Source of the DNA: Rhynchopus euleeides
Lineage: Eukaryota > Euglenozoa > Diplonemea > Diplonemida > Diplonemidae
Length of the DNA stretch: 64,000 nucleotides
NCBI GenBank assembly: GCA_963210315.1
Contig: OY723276.1
Span: forward strand, 1,054,001 to 1,118,000
Direction of reading: 5' to 3'
Positions within the stretch are counted from its first letter, which is position 1, and every line of letters starts with the position of its first letter. This document shows, piece by piece, positions 33,460-43,795 of this stretch. Both the position numbers and the translations under genes were made by a program. The notes under the pieces were generated by a model. It had not been told where the DNA came from. It was given only the letters and a program-made list of their open reading frames with translations, and made no database searches.

Positions 33460-34120
33460 AAATAAGAAGAGGCTTCGGCCCCCCTCACCGGGGGCTGCTA
33501 CGCACGACGAAAAACGTTCAAATTAATTCAAAAGGACCGTTGGCAATACGTGCAGGCCCTCCCGAAGCAAACCCCCACAGCGACAACTGAAAAGGCTGAC
33601 ACCTACCCGACCTCGACAGCCCTACCTCGCAGGTCGATAGCCACTGCCAGCTAAGATATTGAACACTGCCCCTGATCTTTAACGATCAGGAGAAGGTGGC
33701 ACTGCGACAGATGAGCCCTTGACTCTCACCCCACAATTGAGAGTCAAAACCAACGAGGCATGACACGTCGGTCGATGCAGTTTAAAACCGCATAAGGACC
33801 ACCTCGCTTTCGCATGCGGAGGGACGGTATTGACATGATTCCCCAGGCAGTACAGTTGTTGTCCCCTCTATAACTCGTAACAATGGCACATGCCGGGTAG
33901 CTTGCATTTCTACATGCCAGCTATGGCGGCTGCCTCTTTGGGCTGAGCCATGGAAGCCGTGAGGGCGGGGGGTTTTGCTCGGTTGTCATGGTGCTTCAAA
34001 CGGAAGGAAGGTGCGTCCCCCCTGCCTCATCCCGCCCCACCACCTCACACCCCTTGCTGTGCGAAGGGAAGTGGCGGCATTTTTTAGGGTCTTCGCTTGT
34101 GTGTCACTTTTCGGCAGTTA
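33460..34120. repeat. Segmental repeat, copy 1
   Basis: Matches 41395-41880 from AAAATAAGAAGAGGCTTCGG through CATGATTCCCCAGGCAGTAC to GCTTCAAACGGAAGGAAGGT. This copy has about 150 extra bases (roughly 33640-33788) rich in small hairpins, such as CTGATCTTTAACGATCAG and GACTCTCA/TGAGAGTC, absent from the other copy. Confidence 0.75.
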
Positions 34121-34479
34121 TCTGACATGGTGGAGTCGTCACCCATTCAGTAAACTTGTTTAAGCACCTTCGGTGCGACTAGGGAGTCAAGGGAGGACTA
34201 GAGAAGACGACTTCCCTGTGCGTATTTGTTTTTCTACCACTTGCAACAACAGTTTTCTTGCAAGGTTGGAAGGGGGGCGAACGGAACAAACACCACCCTT
34301 CATCAGGCCAACGAGTGGTGTTTTGCTCCCTGCCTTCGCCCCTCCGTACGTCAGCTTTTGCACTGAACGGTGCCTAATGCAACGGAAAAGCGGTGGCTGA
34401 GTTACCCCCATCTCCCACGAGACGCGTTTTTGATATTGATGTTTTGTGTCTTATGGAGGATTCTTCATATTCCTGGATT

Positions 34480-35960
34480 TCCCGAATTTCCTGGATTTCC
34501 CCCGGCCCCTTAGGCGATTTCAGGGCGGACAGGGCGGACATATCCGGACCGGAAATCCGGGTGTCCGGATGTCCGGGTCCAATTTTGACCCCCCCCCCCC
34601 TAGGGGTGGGTCACTGGGGGAAACATTGGTCAATTTTTGAGATGTGCGTTTTTGACCCTAAAAAGGTGATTCTGGTGGCAGAAAGTGCCCAATATGCTCC
34701 GGAAACTCAATTCCGCCCACTCCCAGGGGGTGGTATGCCCCCGACGATGCCGTTTTTAGCAATCAAAATTTTTGGGACAGAACTTGTACCTGGGCTGCAC
34801 TCCACAGGACACATCAAGCAGAGCAAACACATCTCAACCTGCCAGATGCACAGAAGAACTGTTGTCTTTGATTGTTCTGAAACATAACAGCTTCTCGGTG
34901 CCCTCCAGAGGCCAGAAGGCAAGCCAATGCGAGGTGATTGCACCAGGAAAAGTTGTGGCAGAAGTATGGTACAGTTCGTGTCCCGTTTGACGCTGTTCTT
35001 CGGGAGCTTACGGCGGCTGGGTCTGTGGCACGGTGCATCCGTTGCCAGGGAGTGCGTCCTTGGGTGTGGTGCCTCACCTGTGAGCATGTGGCACAGGGAC
35101 GCCATCCGAGAGTCCCTCAGATGCCTCCTCTGATGGGAGGCAGCTGACTGGAACATGCACCTGGTACAGCAGGCACGGGTACAAGAAGTGGCCCAGAAAT
35201 AGCGCTCAGCAGAAGCGCAAGATTTGCCCGTCTCAGCTTCCAGCCCCAACTTCTGCTCAACGGTATTGTCGGGAAGTCCTCAGGCATGTCTGCATTGTCA
35301 AATTTGAGGCTGATTGGGAGCCACAAATGACTGGATTGAGGGGGTCGACGGAATCCACAGTTGAGATACGGGCCAGTCGCTCAAAGGAAGAGGAAACCAG
35401 ATCTGATTGCTCTCGCGGACGAGCAAGACGTTAGGCAGGACGCAGTTCATGGACCAGAACTACGGACAGACCTCCTGAGGGCCATCCGGCGCCGCTGGCA
35501 GTCACTGAGGGTGATACAAAGGGCAACAGCGGAAATAAGCAGCCTGCACAAATAGCCTCAGGTACAAGTTCTGTCCCAAAAAATTTGGTTGCTAAAAACG
35601 GCATCGTCGGGGGCATACCACCCCCTGGGAGTGGGCGGAATTGAGTTTCCGGATCATATTGGGCACTTTCTGCCACCAGAATCACCTTTTGAGGGTCAAA
35701 AACTCGTTTCTCAAAATTTGGCCAATGTACACGCTTTTTTAGGTGCAGTGACCCACCCCTACCCCCCCCCCCCCCCGGACATTTCCCGAATTTCCCGCCC
35801 GGACATGTCCGGGCGGACATCCGGACATCCAGAAATGTCCGCCCCGGACAGGGCGGACATGTCCGGGCGGACATTTTCTGGTGTCCGGATGTCCGGGCGG
35901 ACATGTCCGGACCCGGAAATTCGGGAAATCCAATTTTGACCCCCCCCCCCTCCGGACATG
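34480..35960. mobile_element. Foldback element with CCGGACATGTCCGG palindromes
   Basis: Inverted arms of roughly 250-350 bases (about 34480-34790 and 35570-35960) share GTGATTCTGGTGGCAGAAAG, CCAGGGGGTGGTATGCCCCC and AATTTTTTGGGACAGAAC-like text. They are capped by repeats of GGCGGACATGTCCGG. The interior (34800-35560) holds decayed open frames on the + strand, one with CIRC...CLTCEHV (about 34938-35147) and one at 35361-35555. It is probably a relic of a coding transposon. Confidence 0.7.
34938..35555 (+). pseudogene. Decayed element gene with paired-Cys motif
   Basis: Frame 34938-35147 reads LWQKYGTVRVPFDAVLRELT, then a CxxC-x8-CxxC motif (CIRC...CLTC) followed by EHV, and stops. Another frame, 35361-35555, reads RKRKPDLIALADEQD and ATAEISSLHK. 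Neither has a convincing full-length start. The Cys motif suggests a zinc-binding segment of a transposition protein. Confidence 0.35.
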
Positions 35961-36509
35961 TCCGGCCAGGACCTCAATAGTTTGATTTTTGGTCCAGAAA
36001 ATAGTTTGAAAATTTTTGAAATCTGGGTGCCCAAAAAAAAATTTCCTAAGACCGGCGATTTGTAGGGGGACCAGTGGTCGCGCTAAATATTGGAAAAATC
36101 TCCCAAAATTTGGAAATCGGGAGCGAAAAAACGTACCTGAAAAAGGGGCTCGTTTTTGGGCGGGGAAACCGCGTTTCGTTGCATTTCCGAGCCTCGCCCG
36201 GATCGTAGTGGGGTCATTTTGAAAAAATGGGCTTGTTTGAAGACACTCAAATTTTCCGTCCTGGTTGTCTCTACAGCATGTGATCAGTAACAACCCGGGC
36301 TAGGGGTCAGGCACCTGCTCGGAAAGCAGGGACGGGAGTTCCCCACTCAGCTCAACTGCCAACAACGCCACCAAGTAGGCAAACATGTGCCAGCTTGAGT
36401 GCCACCCCTGATACGGCGAGGGTGTAGCCTGTTCAAGACACTGATGCCAGCACTGGACGTGGGGACCCCACGAAGCATGTTGTATGTGAAACCTCGTGCA
36501 CACGCTGTA

Positions 36510-36810
36510 GTGCTGCACACGCTATACAGGGGGGTCTGGGGGGCGGAGCCCCCCAGCCGCCGGAGGCCACGGTAGTGAGTATCTGTTCCTTGCGCCGTAG
36601 TGGGAGCGCGTGGGAGTTGCGGGCGTACAGATTCTGTGTGAGTTGGATGCGTCCTCCTGAGGCTACTGAGAGTGGCCTGGGTCCCATTCGCTGATGTGAA
36701 CCCAAAGGACTTGGCTACAAGACAGGCACGCGCTGCAGCCGAGTGATACAGGGGGCGGAGCCCCCCAGCCGCCGGAGGCCACGGTAGTGAACATCTGTTC
36801 CGAGCTGAAC
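36510..36810. repeat. Paired GC-rich hairpin module, copy 3 (inverted)
   Basis: Two blocks ending CGCCGGAGGCCACGGTAGTGA, at about 36575 and 36790, are the inverse of those at 17.3 and 26.2 kb. Confidence 0.7.
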
Positions 36811-37224
36811 TCGTGTGGATCACTCCCACATCAGGTCGGAGCCCAGTGCTGCGCGGGAAGCAGTCACTCGGTAGGGAAGGCAAAAGGGGTGCTGAGAGTT
36901 TCATGCAAAGCGATGCTTGTGGAAGTTTGGGAACGGCGAACCTCAGGGCGTGAAGAGCAGCAGCCATCAAGGCCACTCACCCACCCCCACCACCCACCCC
37001 CGCCCCGCGGGGCCCATTTTTTTCTCTCCCCGTCTCTGCCTTCTTTTGAATATTTGAGATCCGTGCGAAACGCCATGGGGTCACTTTCATTTTTTTGGTG
37101 CACTTTTTTCATACTGAATTGGGGTACCAAAACTTTTCAAGTTGTGGACAAATCCCTGTTTGCAAATAAAAAACGTACCTCAAAAAAGCGTCGAAAATGC
37201 CGGGAGTAGGGAGTGAAGTTAGCG

Positions 37225-37625
37225 CGACCACTGAGGGGGACCCTTTCGAATTTTTTTTTGGGGAAGGGTAAATTGAACGTTTTTGGCCAAATGAAGCCAC
37301 TGCGACCATTCCCGGGCCTCGGAAATCAGATTTTTGCCCCTCAAATGCGGTGCCGGTCCGGACAAAAAACCGAAAAAATCGTGAAAAATGGCCCATTTTC
37401 CCCAGCCAAAAATGGGCCAAAAATGCCCCCCGGACACCCCCAGAGACATGTCCTAATCCGGGGTGCCAGTAGGGGGGACCTTTCGATTTTTTTTTTCGAG
37501 GAGAGGTCAATTGAACGTTTTTGGACATCTGAGGCCACTGCGACCATTCCCAGGCCTCGGAAATGAGATTTTTGGCCCTCAAATGGGGTACCGGTCCCCA
37601 CGAAATTCCGAAAAATCATGAAAAT
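37225..37625. repeat. Two-unit imperfect tandem repeat, about 237 bases
   Basis: GGGGACC(C)TTTCGA(A)TTTTTTT near 37236 recurs near 37472, followed in both by TTGAACGTTTTTGG and CACTGCGACCATTCCC. A lone third start lies near 38160. No coding content. Confidence 0.6.
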
Positions 37626-38292
37626 CGAAAGGTCCCACGCACCAAATTCTGCCCAAAAATCGTCAAAAATGGACATGTCATACGCAGCAAGGGGGCAAAC
37701 CACTCCCCAATGCTCAATGATTCCACGGCAAGCCAGATTTTCTGATCAATTGGTTTGTTTGAGCATGTTCCTGGCCCTTGTTTGGAAAGTAGATGACCCC
37801 TGGCTGGAGAGGACGGTTGTGCTCGACCGGACGGAGAGAGAACCTTCTCCATAACCACCTCCACTCCACAATGCCACAAGTGGCAGGAAGGCCGGGTGTT
37901 ACAGGCCTCAACCAGGGTTCCAAGGCTCTCCACTTCCTGGCTGCGTCAGGGATCACCGGGTACAGCGAGCAGGATTCCCTGTCCTGACACCCCAGCATGT
38001 ACCACCGGAAGAACCCGAAACAGCAGCCCCCCCTCATGGGGGTTGCAAGAGGCACGGAAATCGTTCAAATCGGACCAAGTCCGAAAATTCGGCACTTTCT
38101 TGGGTACAAATTGCGGTCCGAAATTTTCCGATTTTTTGAAAAAAGGCTAATTCTGTAAGGGGGACCTTTTCGAATTTTTTTTTCGGGCACTTTTTCCACA
38201 GGGAAATGTCCGCCCTGTCCGCTACTGTCCACTACCGATTTCAAGGATCCTCCTATGTCCGACCGAAGACTCCCAGACCCACTCGTTGGCAG

Positions 38293-38409
38293 CCACACCA
38301 CGCCACACCACAACACAACACGACACCCGCTTCTGACAGATTTATCCGGGTTTGGCGCACAAACAACGCCTTATCTTTTTTTGGAATACCCTGCCGCAGA
38401 CACAACGAA
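38293..38409 (+). promoter_or_regulatory. Conserved leader before paralog 5, with a 35-base insertion
   Basis: Matches the leaders at 24.5 and 30.2 kb, except that 35 bases (38346-38380), beginning CCGGGTTTGGCGCACAAACA and ending in a T run, sit between GACAGATTTAT and TTGGAAT. The inserted text is part of a dispersed repeat also found at about 11970 and 50320. Confidence 0.6.
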
Positions 38410-38931
38410 ATGACCGACCATGGCGTTGTAGATGTGGAGGCGGCAATGCCGTACACATCACCTGCGAGCAATCCCCGCCCGTGGGGCCACCGGGTGCGCA
38501 GCTTCATCCTGTTGGTGGGCATCTGGTTCTACTTCCTGGTGGCTGTCACTGTGGCTGAGTCGTACCGCCCCGAATACTGGGCGGAACAGAGTGTGCTGGT
38601 TGCTGCCGGCCTGATGGTGTCGTGCTCTGCCTTTGCCCTCATCGGCCTGACGCTGCGGGGCATGCGGCGCACCCCCATCTACCGTGCGGTCTCTTTCTTC
38701 GTGCTTGCGATCTACCTTGGCGGGGCTTTGCTGATGGTGATTTACCGTGGCAAGCAGACAAGCAAAATGTTGGACGAAGTGGTGGCCGCCATCCAGGGTC
38801 ACGACATCGACAGCATGAAGAACTACCTCCGTGCGGATGCTGTCGGGCGCATTGTCGGCGAGACTGTGTTTGTCGTGTCTGGGCTGTTGGTGGTGCTGCC
38901 CGACCTCGGGATCCTCAACGACTGGGAATAG
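38410..38931 (+). CDS. Four-helix membrane protein, paralog 5
   Basis: 173 residues from the ATG at 38410; the frame is open further upstream, but that is leader sequence. N-terminus MTDHGVVDVEAAMPYTSPAS, then RPWGHRVRSF. The helices are near-identical to paralogs 2 and 4. The loop reads KMLDEVVAAIQGHDIDSMKN, one residue shorter than in paralogs 2 and 4. It ends PDLGILNDWE. Same unknown family. Confidence 0.92.
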   Translation: MTDHGVVDVEAAMPYTSPASNPRPWGHRVRSFILLVGIWFYFLVAVTVAESYRPEYWAEQSVLVAAGLMVSCSAFALIGLTLRGMRRTPIYRAVSFFVLAIYLGGALLMVIYRGKQTSKMLDEVVAAIQGHDIDSMKNYLRADAVGRIVGETVFVVSGLLVVLPDLGILNDWE

Positions 38932-39354
38932 TCTGCAGGTGGCGCTATTCAGCGGTGGTGGACACACACCCTAACGCCCATCCGCACCCAGAACAGGCAG
39001 ACCTCTTTCATTCCTATTTTCGGGTTGTTGTGCGTCGTTCCGTGTCTTCTTTCTCCTTCCCCCTGTGTGGCTCTGCTCAGGACTCGATCACCCTGAGGGG
39101 CTTCCAAGGAAGCTGGTTCACGCTGAAGAGTTCGGCCAGTGGAGGGAGTACGTGCGTACGAACTGGGGCCACGTAGGGAGAATCCTCACGAAGTGACGGA
39201 CGTAAGGGGAGGTGCTTCTGCCGAGAAAGGTCGCGCTAGTCAGACACCGCCTTAAAACTGGTTTCAACACAGACAGCAACCCTTGTTTGCACTGCTGCTG
39301 TCTGTGTCGCGCGTCACTCCCCTGCCTGATGTGTTCTTTATTGCAATTCATCAA

Positions 39355-40150
39355 ATGCGTGTGTGTGTGTGTGTGTGTGGTTGTAGTGGTCCCTTCAGAA
39401 AGGTGCACCCCCCAGGGTGCACGCCCATTCTTTGCACCCTCCCGCCTTGCCGCGGAAGTGTGACTCACTCTCGCTACGACGCGTGGTACACCAGGTTGCC
39501 CTCGGTGAACGGGACACGCTATCCGATAATAACCACTGCACCCCTTCCCTCACCCCCCATGCCTCTTCGCATCATAATCGACAGCGTTTGAAACAGACTT
39601 TTCACGTCGCTACTTCTATCATGCCCACCCAACCCTTTGCTTTTTATGCAAATTGCTTTTTCCATTGCGTGTAAATTGGGCGTGAACTGTTGTGTGTTTC
39701 CAACATCAGCGTGTCACCACCACCAGCAGAAGCGTTCAATTTTGGACCTGCGATATATATATCTAAGATCTACACACCCTCCCTTCCCAACTTTTAGAAC
39801 TCATTTCCCATACCTTTTGTTGCCAGCGGTACAGGTGATCGGCGTCAACCCAACTTGTAGATTTACAATGTCGCGAGCGTTCTCAGGGAAGAGCACGTTT
39901 TTTGTGCAGCCCCTCTTGTTCGTCCGCCTCAGCACAGTCGAATGCTGGTCCAGCGCCGTGTCGATGTTGTCCGCTGTGATGGTCGTCATCGGAGTGGGTC
40001 GGCCGCAGGGGCCCTTGGCTCTCTCGCCGAGAACGCTATGCACCTACGACCATGCGACCAACTTGCGGGTTTGCAGAATGAAGTGGGCAGCGCTTTGGGC
40101 AACAAACACAACCTCCTCATCAGGCTGCGGATTTTGCTTTTTGTTACCCC
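39355..40150 (+). repeat. Downstream duplication matching 31055-31860
   Basis: Same block as after paralog 4, starting in a (TG)n run and including AGTCGAATGCTGGTCCAGCG. Indels of 12 and 19 bases distinguish the two copies. Confidence 0.75.
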
Positions 40151-40154
40151 CTGC

Positions 40155-40835
40155 TGTTGGCGCACAAAAAAATCGGACCCCTTTCGCTATAATAAGAGAA
40201 TCACCCGGCCCAGCAACTGCAAAGAAGGCAGATTCGGGCCACTTTTCGTTCCAGCGCACAACACACTCCTGTGTCAAAGGCTGTGTAAGCCCTGTGAAGT
40301 GGCATGAAGGTGCTCATCCAAAAGCTTCAGTCGTACGATTTCTTTCGTTACTTCGCGACTTCGCTACGCTTCGTCGCTCGTAACTGGTAACAAAGCCCTA
40401 TCTTTTTGCAGGAGGCCTCTCACCGGGAGCTGTGCGAGACACCGCCTCAAAAAGGATAGGCATTGTTTGTGCGCCAAACCCGGGTGAACAGACCTCACAT
40501 GTTTGCCCTGATGAAGGTTGGTGGTGAATGTACGCACAGTCATAAGGTAGGTTGTGTTTGTCACCCAAAGCGCTGCCAACTATCTTTTTCACTGTTCTGT
40601 GCGATTTTTTTGACTAGTTCCGAGCGACGAAGCGTAGCGAAGTCGCGAAGTAACGAAGGAAATCGTACGACTGAAGCTTTGGATTAGCACATTCATGCCA
40701 CCTCACAGAGCCTCAACACAGCCTTGAGTCAGCAAGTGTGCGCTCAACGAAAGGTAGTCCGGAACTGTTCTCCCACAGTTGCTGGACAGGGTGTCTATAA
40801 TAAAGCGAAAGGAGTACGATTTCATTAAATCATCC
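40155..40835. repeat. Inverted pair of the 220-base repeat around a shared spacer
   Basis: Copies of the GAGCGACGAAGCGTAGCGAA repeat face outward-in at 40155-40390 (inverted) and 40612-40835 (direct). Between them, 40445-40600 is an inverted copy of the repeat upstream of the BRCT gene (50195-50350). Together they look like one composite element. Confidence 0.6.
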
Positions 40836-41394
40836 GAGGCCCGCTTGTTTTTTTTGGGGCGGGGGGGGGTAGTTCTGGACGAAACCACATGGCTGGATTA
40901 CGTCACGGCCCACACCCCCCACCACAAACACTTGGAAATCAAAACTATGTGCACTGCCTCCAGTCGTCCGCTGGTCTGTTTCTCTCTGATTTTCGCCGAA
41001 TCTGATTCGCTCTTTCTTAACGGGTGTTTTGTTTGCATCAGGGTCACTTTTTCATCAGTGCCTCCCCCTGCGTTGGAGCTGTAGATGATATATTCTTGTA
41101 GCCTCCTGCAATGAGACACATCTCACCTTATCACAGGTTGAGGTGTGTGCGTTTCACCCCAGTGCCATGTGTCGATAGTTCCATTTCACAACGGAGTAAA
41201 GATTTGGCTGCACGATTCAAAATGTCCTACTTTCTTTTACTGCCTGTCCCGGGCTGTGGTAAAAAATAGTAGGGACAGTCAGCACTGTGTCAGCACGGCT
41301 CCCAGTCCTGAGCTCTGGGCCAGACCCCTCCCCGAAGCAATTAGGAAATCAAGGCCCCATGCTCCCTTACTTTCATTTCAATACCCCCCGAAGC

Positions 41395-41880
41395 AAGGAA
41401 AAATAACAAGAGGCTTCGGCCTCCCTCACCGGGGGCTGCTACGCACGGCGAAAAAATCGTTCAAAATATTTCAAAAGGGCCGTTGACAATTAGTACAGGC
41501 CCTCCCGAAGCAAACCCCCACAGCGACAACTGAAAAGGCTGACACCTACCCGACCTCGACAGCCCTACCTCGCAGGTCGATAGCAACCGCATAAGGACCA
41601 CCTCGTTTTCGCATGCGGAGGGACGGCATTGACATGATTCCCCAGGCAGTACAGTTGTTGCCCCCTCTAAAACTCATACCAATGGCAACGGGTAACTGCA
41701 TTTCTACATGCCAGCTGTGGCGGCTGCCTCTTTGGGCTCACCCATGGAAGCCGTGAGGGCGGGGGGTTTTGCTCGGTTGTCATGGTGCTTCAAACGGAAG
41801 GAAGGTGCGTCCCCCCCTGCCTCATCCCGCCCTCCCCACCTTGCTGTGCGAAGGGAAGTGGCGGCATTTTTTTTCGCACG
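41395..41880. repeat. Segmental repeat, copy 2
   Basis: Counterpart of 33460-34120, lacking about 150 bases after GGTCGATAGC. No coding content. Confidence 0.7.
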
Positions 41881-42280
41881 CAACAAGAGACTGCTGTCGC
41901 GTGCAAAACACGATCGATGGCATGGTGTTGTCGAAAACGCTTCGCACAATGTACGCGAACGATGCAAAAAAGTACGCGCGAGGTAGCGTTGTTTGTGCGC
42001 CAAACCCGGGGATTGTTGTTCGTGTTGTGCATGTTACTGTGCTAGCCCGAAGGAGCAAAAGTAGAACCTGCTGCGCTAGCCCCACCATGCAGCCTCAGTA
42101 CGACAGGACGCGCGCAGGCACCGGGCCCAAAAAATAACCCGGAGGTGAGTAACTGTGATAAATAACACAGTTTTTCCCCTTACCTTGTTGCTTTGGCTGT
42201 GCGCATATTCACCCCCCCCCCCCCCAACACCGCACACCTCACACCCCATGCCAGAACCGCCTCCCCTTCTCCACGGCAAG

Positions 42281-43795
42281 ATGGCCCGCCGGGGGGGGAA
42301 GAAGGACCCGATCGACCAGTTCTGGGGAGCTGTCGAGTCGCAGAAGATGGACACGCTGCGCTGGACGCTGTCAAACTGCAACAACCTGTTCGCAAGCACG
42401 CAGAATGAGGACGGGCTGACCAGCTTCATGGTTGCGGCATCGCGCGACAAGTGGAAGAGCATGCAGATGCTGATCGACTTCTACTCCCGCCAGAAGGAGC
42501 TCCGTGACGGCGGCTGGCTGGAGTGCCAGGACGAGCAGGGCAAAACAGCACTGATGTACGCAGCAGAAACGGGGAGTGTCAAATGCACTGACTTCATCCT
42601 CGACGCACAGCCGCAGGGGAGGGGTGACCGCAAGAGCCTCGACGACACTTCCTACGCAAAGTCCCTCGTTGCCCAGAAGGACAAGAAGGGCCTCACAGCT
42701 CTGGAGCACGCCACCAGGAACAAGAAGCAGAATGTGGTTGACATCATCAACGACTTCCTCGCACCGCCTGTCGAGGTGGCGGATGACGCGAAGAAGGGCC
42801 CTGAGGGGGTGTCCTCCACACTGCTCTCGAAGCAGAAGAAGCGTGCGCTGATGGAGGAGGCGGGTGGGGACGCCTTTGAGAAGGCGAAGGGGCAGGAGCG
42901 GGTGCACGCCCAGCGCATGAAGGAGGAAGAGGAGGCGTCGAAGGCGGCGGATGCCATCAAGTCGCGGAAGGCGCTCTGGCCGGAGGTCAGGAAGGTCGAC
43001 GAATCTGCCGAGAAGACCTCGAAGATCTGTGAGATCACGGTGACCCGCTCCCTCCCCACCGACGACTGCCCGGCAAACGGCGATGCCGCAAACCCCTGCG
43101 ACCCCGCACTCTGGGACCTTGTCATGCTCAACCGTCTCTCCCTCAGGCTGCCGAAGGACGTCCTCACCTCCCTCCCCAAGGCAATCTCCAGGCTCAGCGC
43201 ACTGCAGATCCTGATTGTGTCGCACAACGCCCTGACCTCTCTGCCTGATGAGATTGGCGATCTGGGCCTCCTGAAGGTTCTGGAGGCGGAGAACAACCAG
43301 CTGCAGGCCCTCCCCGCATCGATCGGGAAGTGCAGCAAGCTGGAGGTGGTGAAGGTGGGGGGCAACATGCTGACTTCGCTCGCGGGGCTGGAGCCGCTGA
43401 AGAACCTCACGATTGTGTCGGCTGCGGCGAACAGGCTGCGCACCCTGGAAAACATCCCCTTCAAAAACCTCCCCCGTCTGTCGGAGCTGAGCTGCCCGAA
43501 GAATGCCATCGACGAGATCCCTGAGGACATCTCGCAGTGCCCCGTGCTGGCGCATGTCACGCTGAACAACAACAAAATCACAGAGGTCCCCTCCAGCATC
43601 ATCGCATTGAAGAAGGTGAAGGACCTGGATCTGAGCGAGAACCCCCTCAGCGACAACAAGGTGAAGAAGTACCTCGAGCTGGGCGGGAAGGGCATCAAGG
43701 ACCTCTGGAAATATCTCGAGAAGAACGCGAAGAAGGGCGGCGGCAAGAAGAAGAAGAAGAAGGTCGTGGAGAGCGAGGAGGAGGATGAGGACTGA
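42281..43795 (+). CDS. Ankyrin-repeat and leucine-rich-repeat protein with LRRC47-like C-terminus
   Basis: 504 residues from the ATG at 42281 (MARRGGKKDPIDQFW); another in-frame ATG lies at 42248. Residues 23-160 hold about three ankyrin-like repeats (NEDGLTSFMVAAS, DEQGKTALMYAAETG, DKKGLTALEHATR). Residues 180-240 are a charged helical linker. Residues 285-460 carry about seven LRRs of the LxxLPxxIxxLxxLxxLxLxxN type (for example LTSLPDEIGDLGLLKVLEAE). The end, DLSENPLSDNKVKKYLE then KYLEKNAKKGGGKKKKKK, resembles the segment just after the LRRs in LRRC47 proteins, but the B3/4 domain that follows in LRRC47 is absent; the protein stops in an acidic tail. Likely a cytosolic scaffold, perhaps translation-linked. 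Upstream lies a poly-C run (42211-42224) but no clear AG. Confidence 0.85.
   Translation: MARRGGKKDPIDQFWGAVESQKMDTLRWTLSNCNNLFASTQNEDGLTSFMVAASRDKWKSMQMLIDFYSRQKELRDGGWLECQDEQGKTALMYAAETGSVKCTDFILDAQPQGRGDRKSLDDTSYAKSLVAQKDKKGLTALEHATRNKKQNVVDIINDFLAPPVEVADDAKKGPEGVSSTLLSKQKKRALMEEAGGDAFEKAKGQERVHAQRMKEEEEASKAADAIKSRKALWPEVRKVDESAEKTSKICEITVTRSLPTDDCPANGDAANPCDPALWDLVMLNRLSLRLPKDVLTSLPKAISRLSALQILIVSHNALTSLPDEIGDLGLLKVLEAENNQLQALPASIGKCSKLEVVKVGGNMLTSLAGLEPLKNLTIVSAAANRLRTLENIPFKNLPRLSELSCPKNAIDEIPEDISQCPVLAHVTLNNNKITEVPSSIIALKKVKDLDLSENPLSDNKVKKYLELGGKGIKDLWKYLEKNAKKGGGKKKKKKVVESEEEDED

Noticed and set aside
42371-43746. Two long minus-strand frames opposite the LRR gene
   Set aside because: Shadows of a strongly supported sense gene; composition is Leu/Arg/Ser-rich without domain features.
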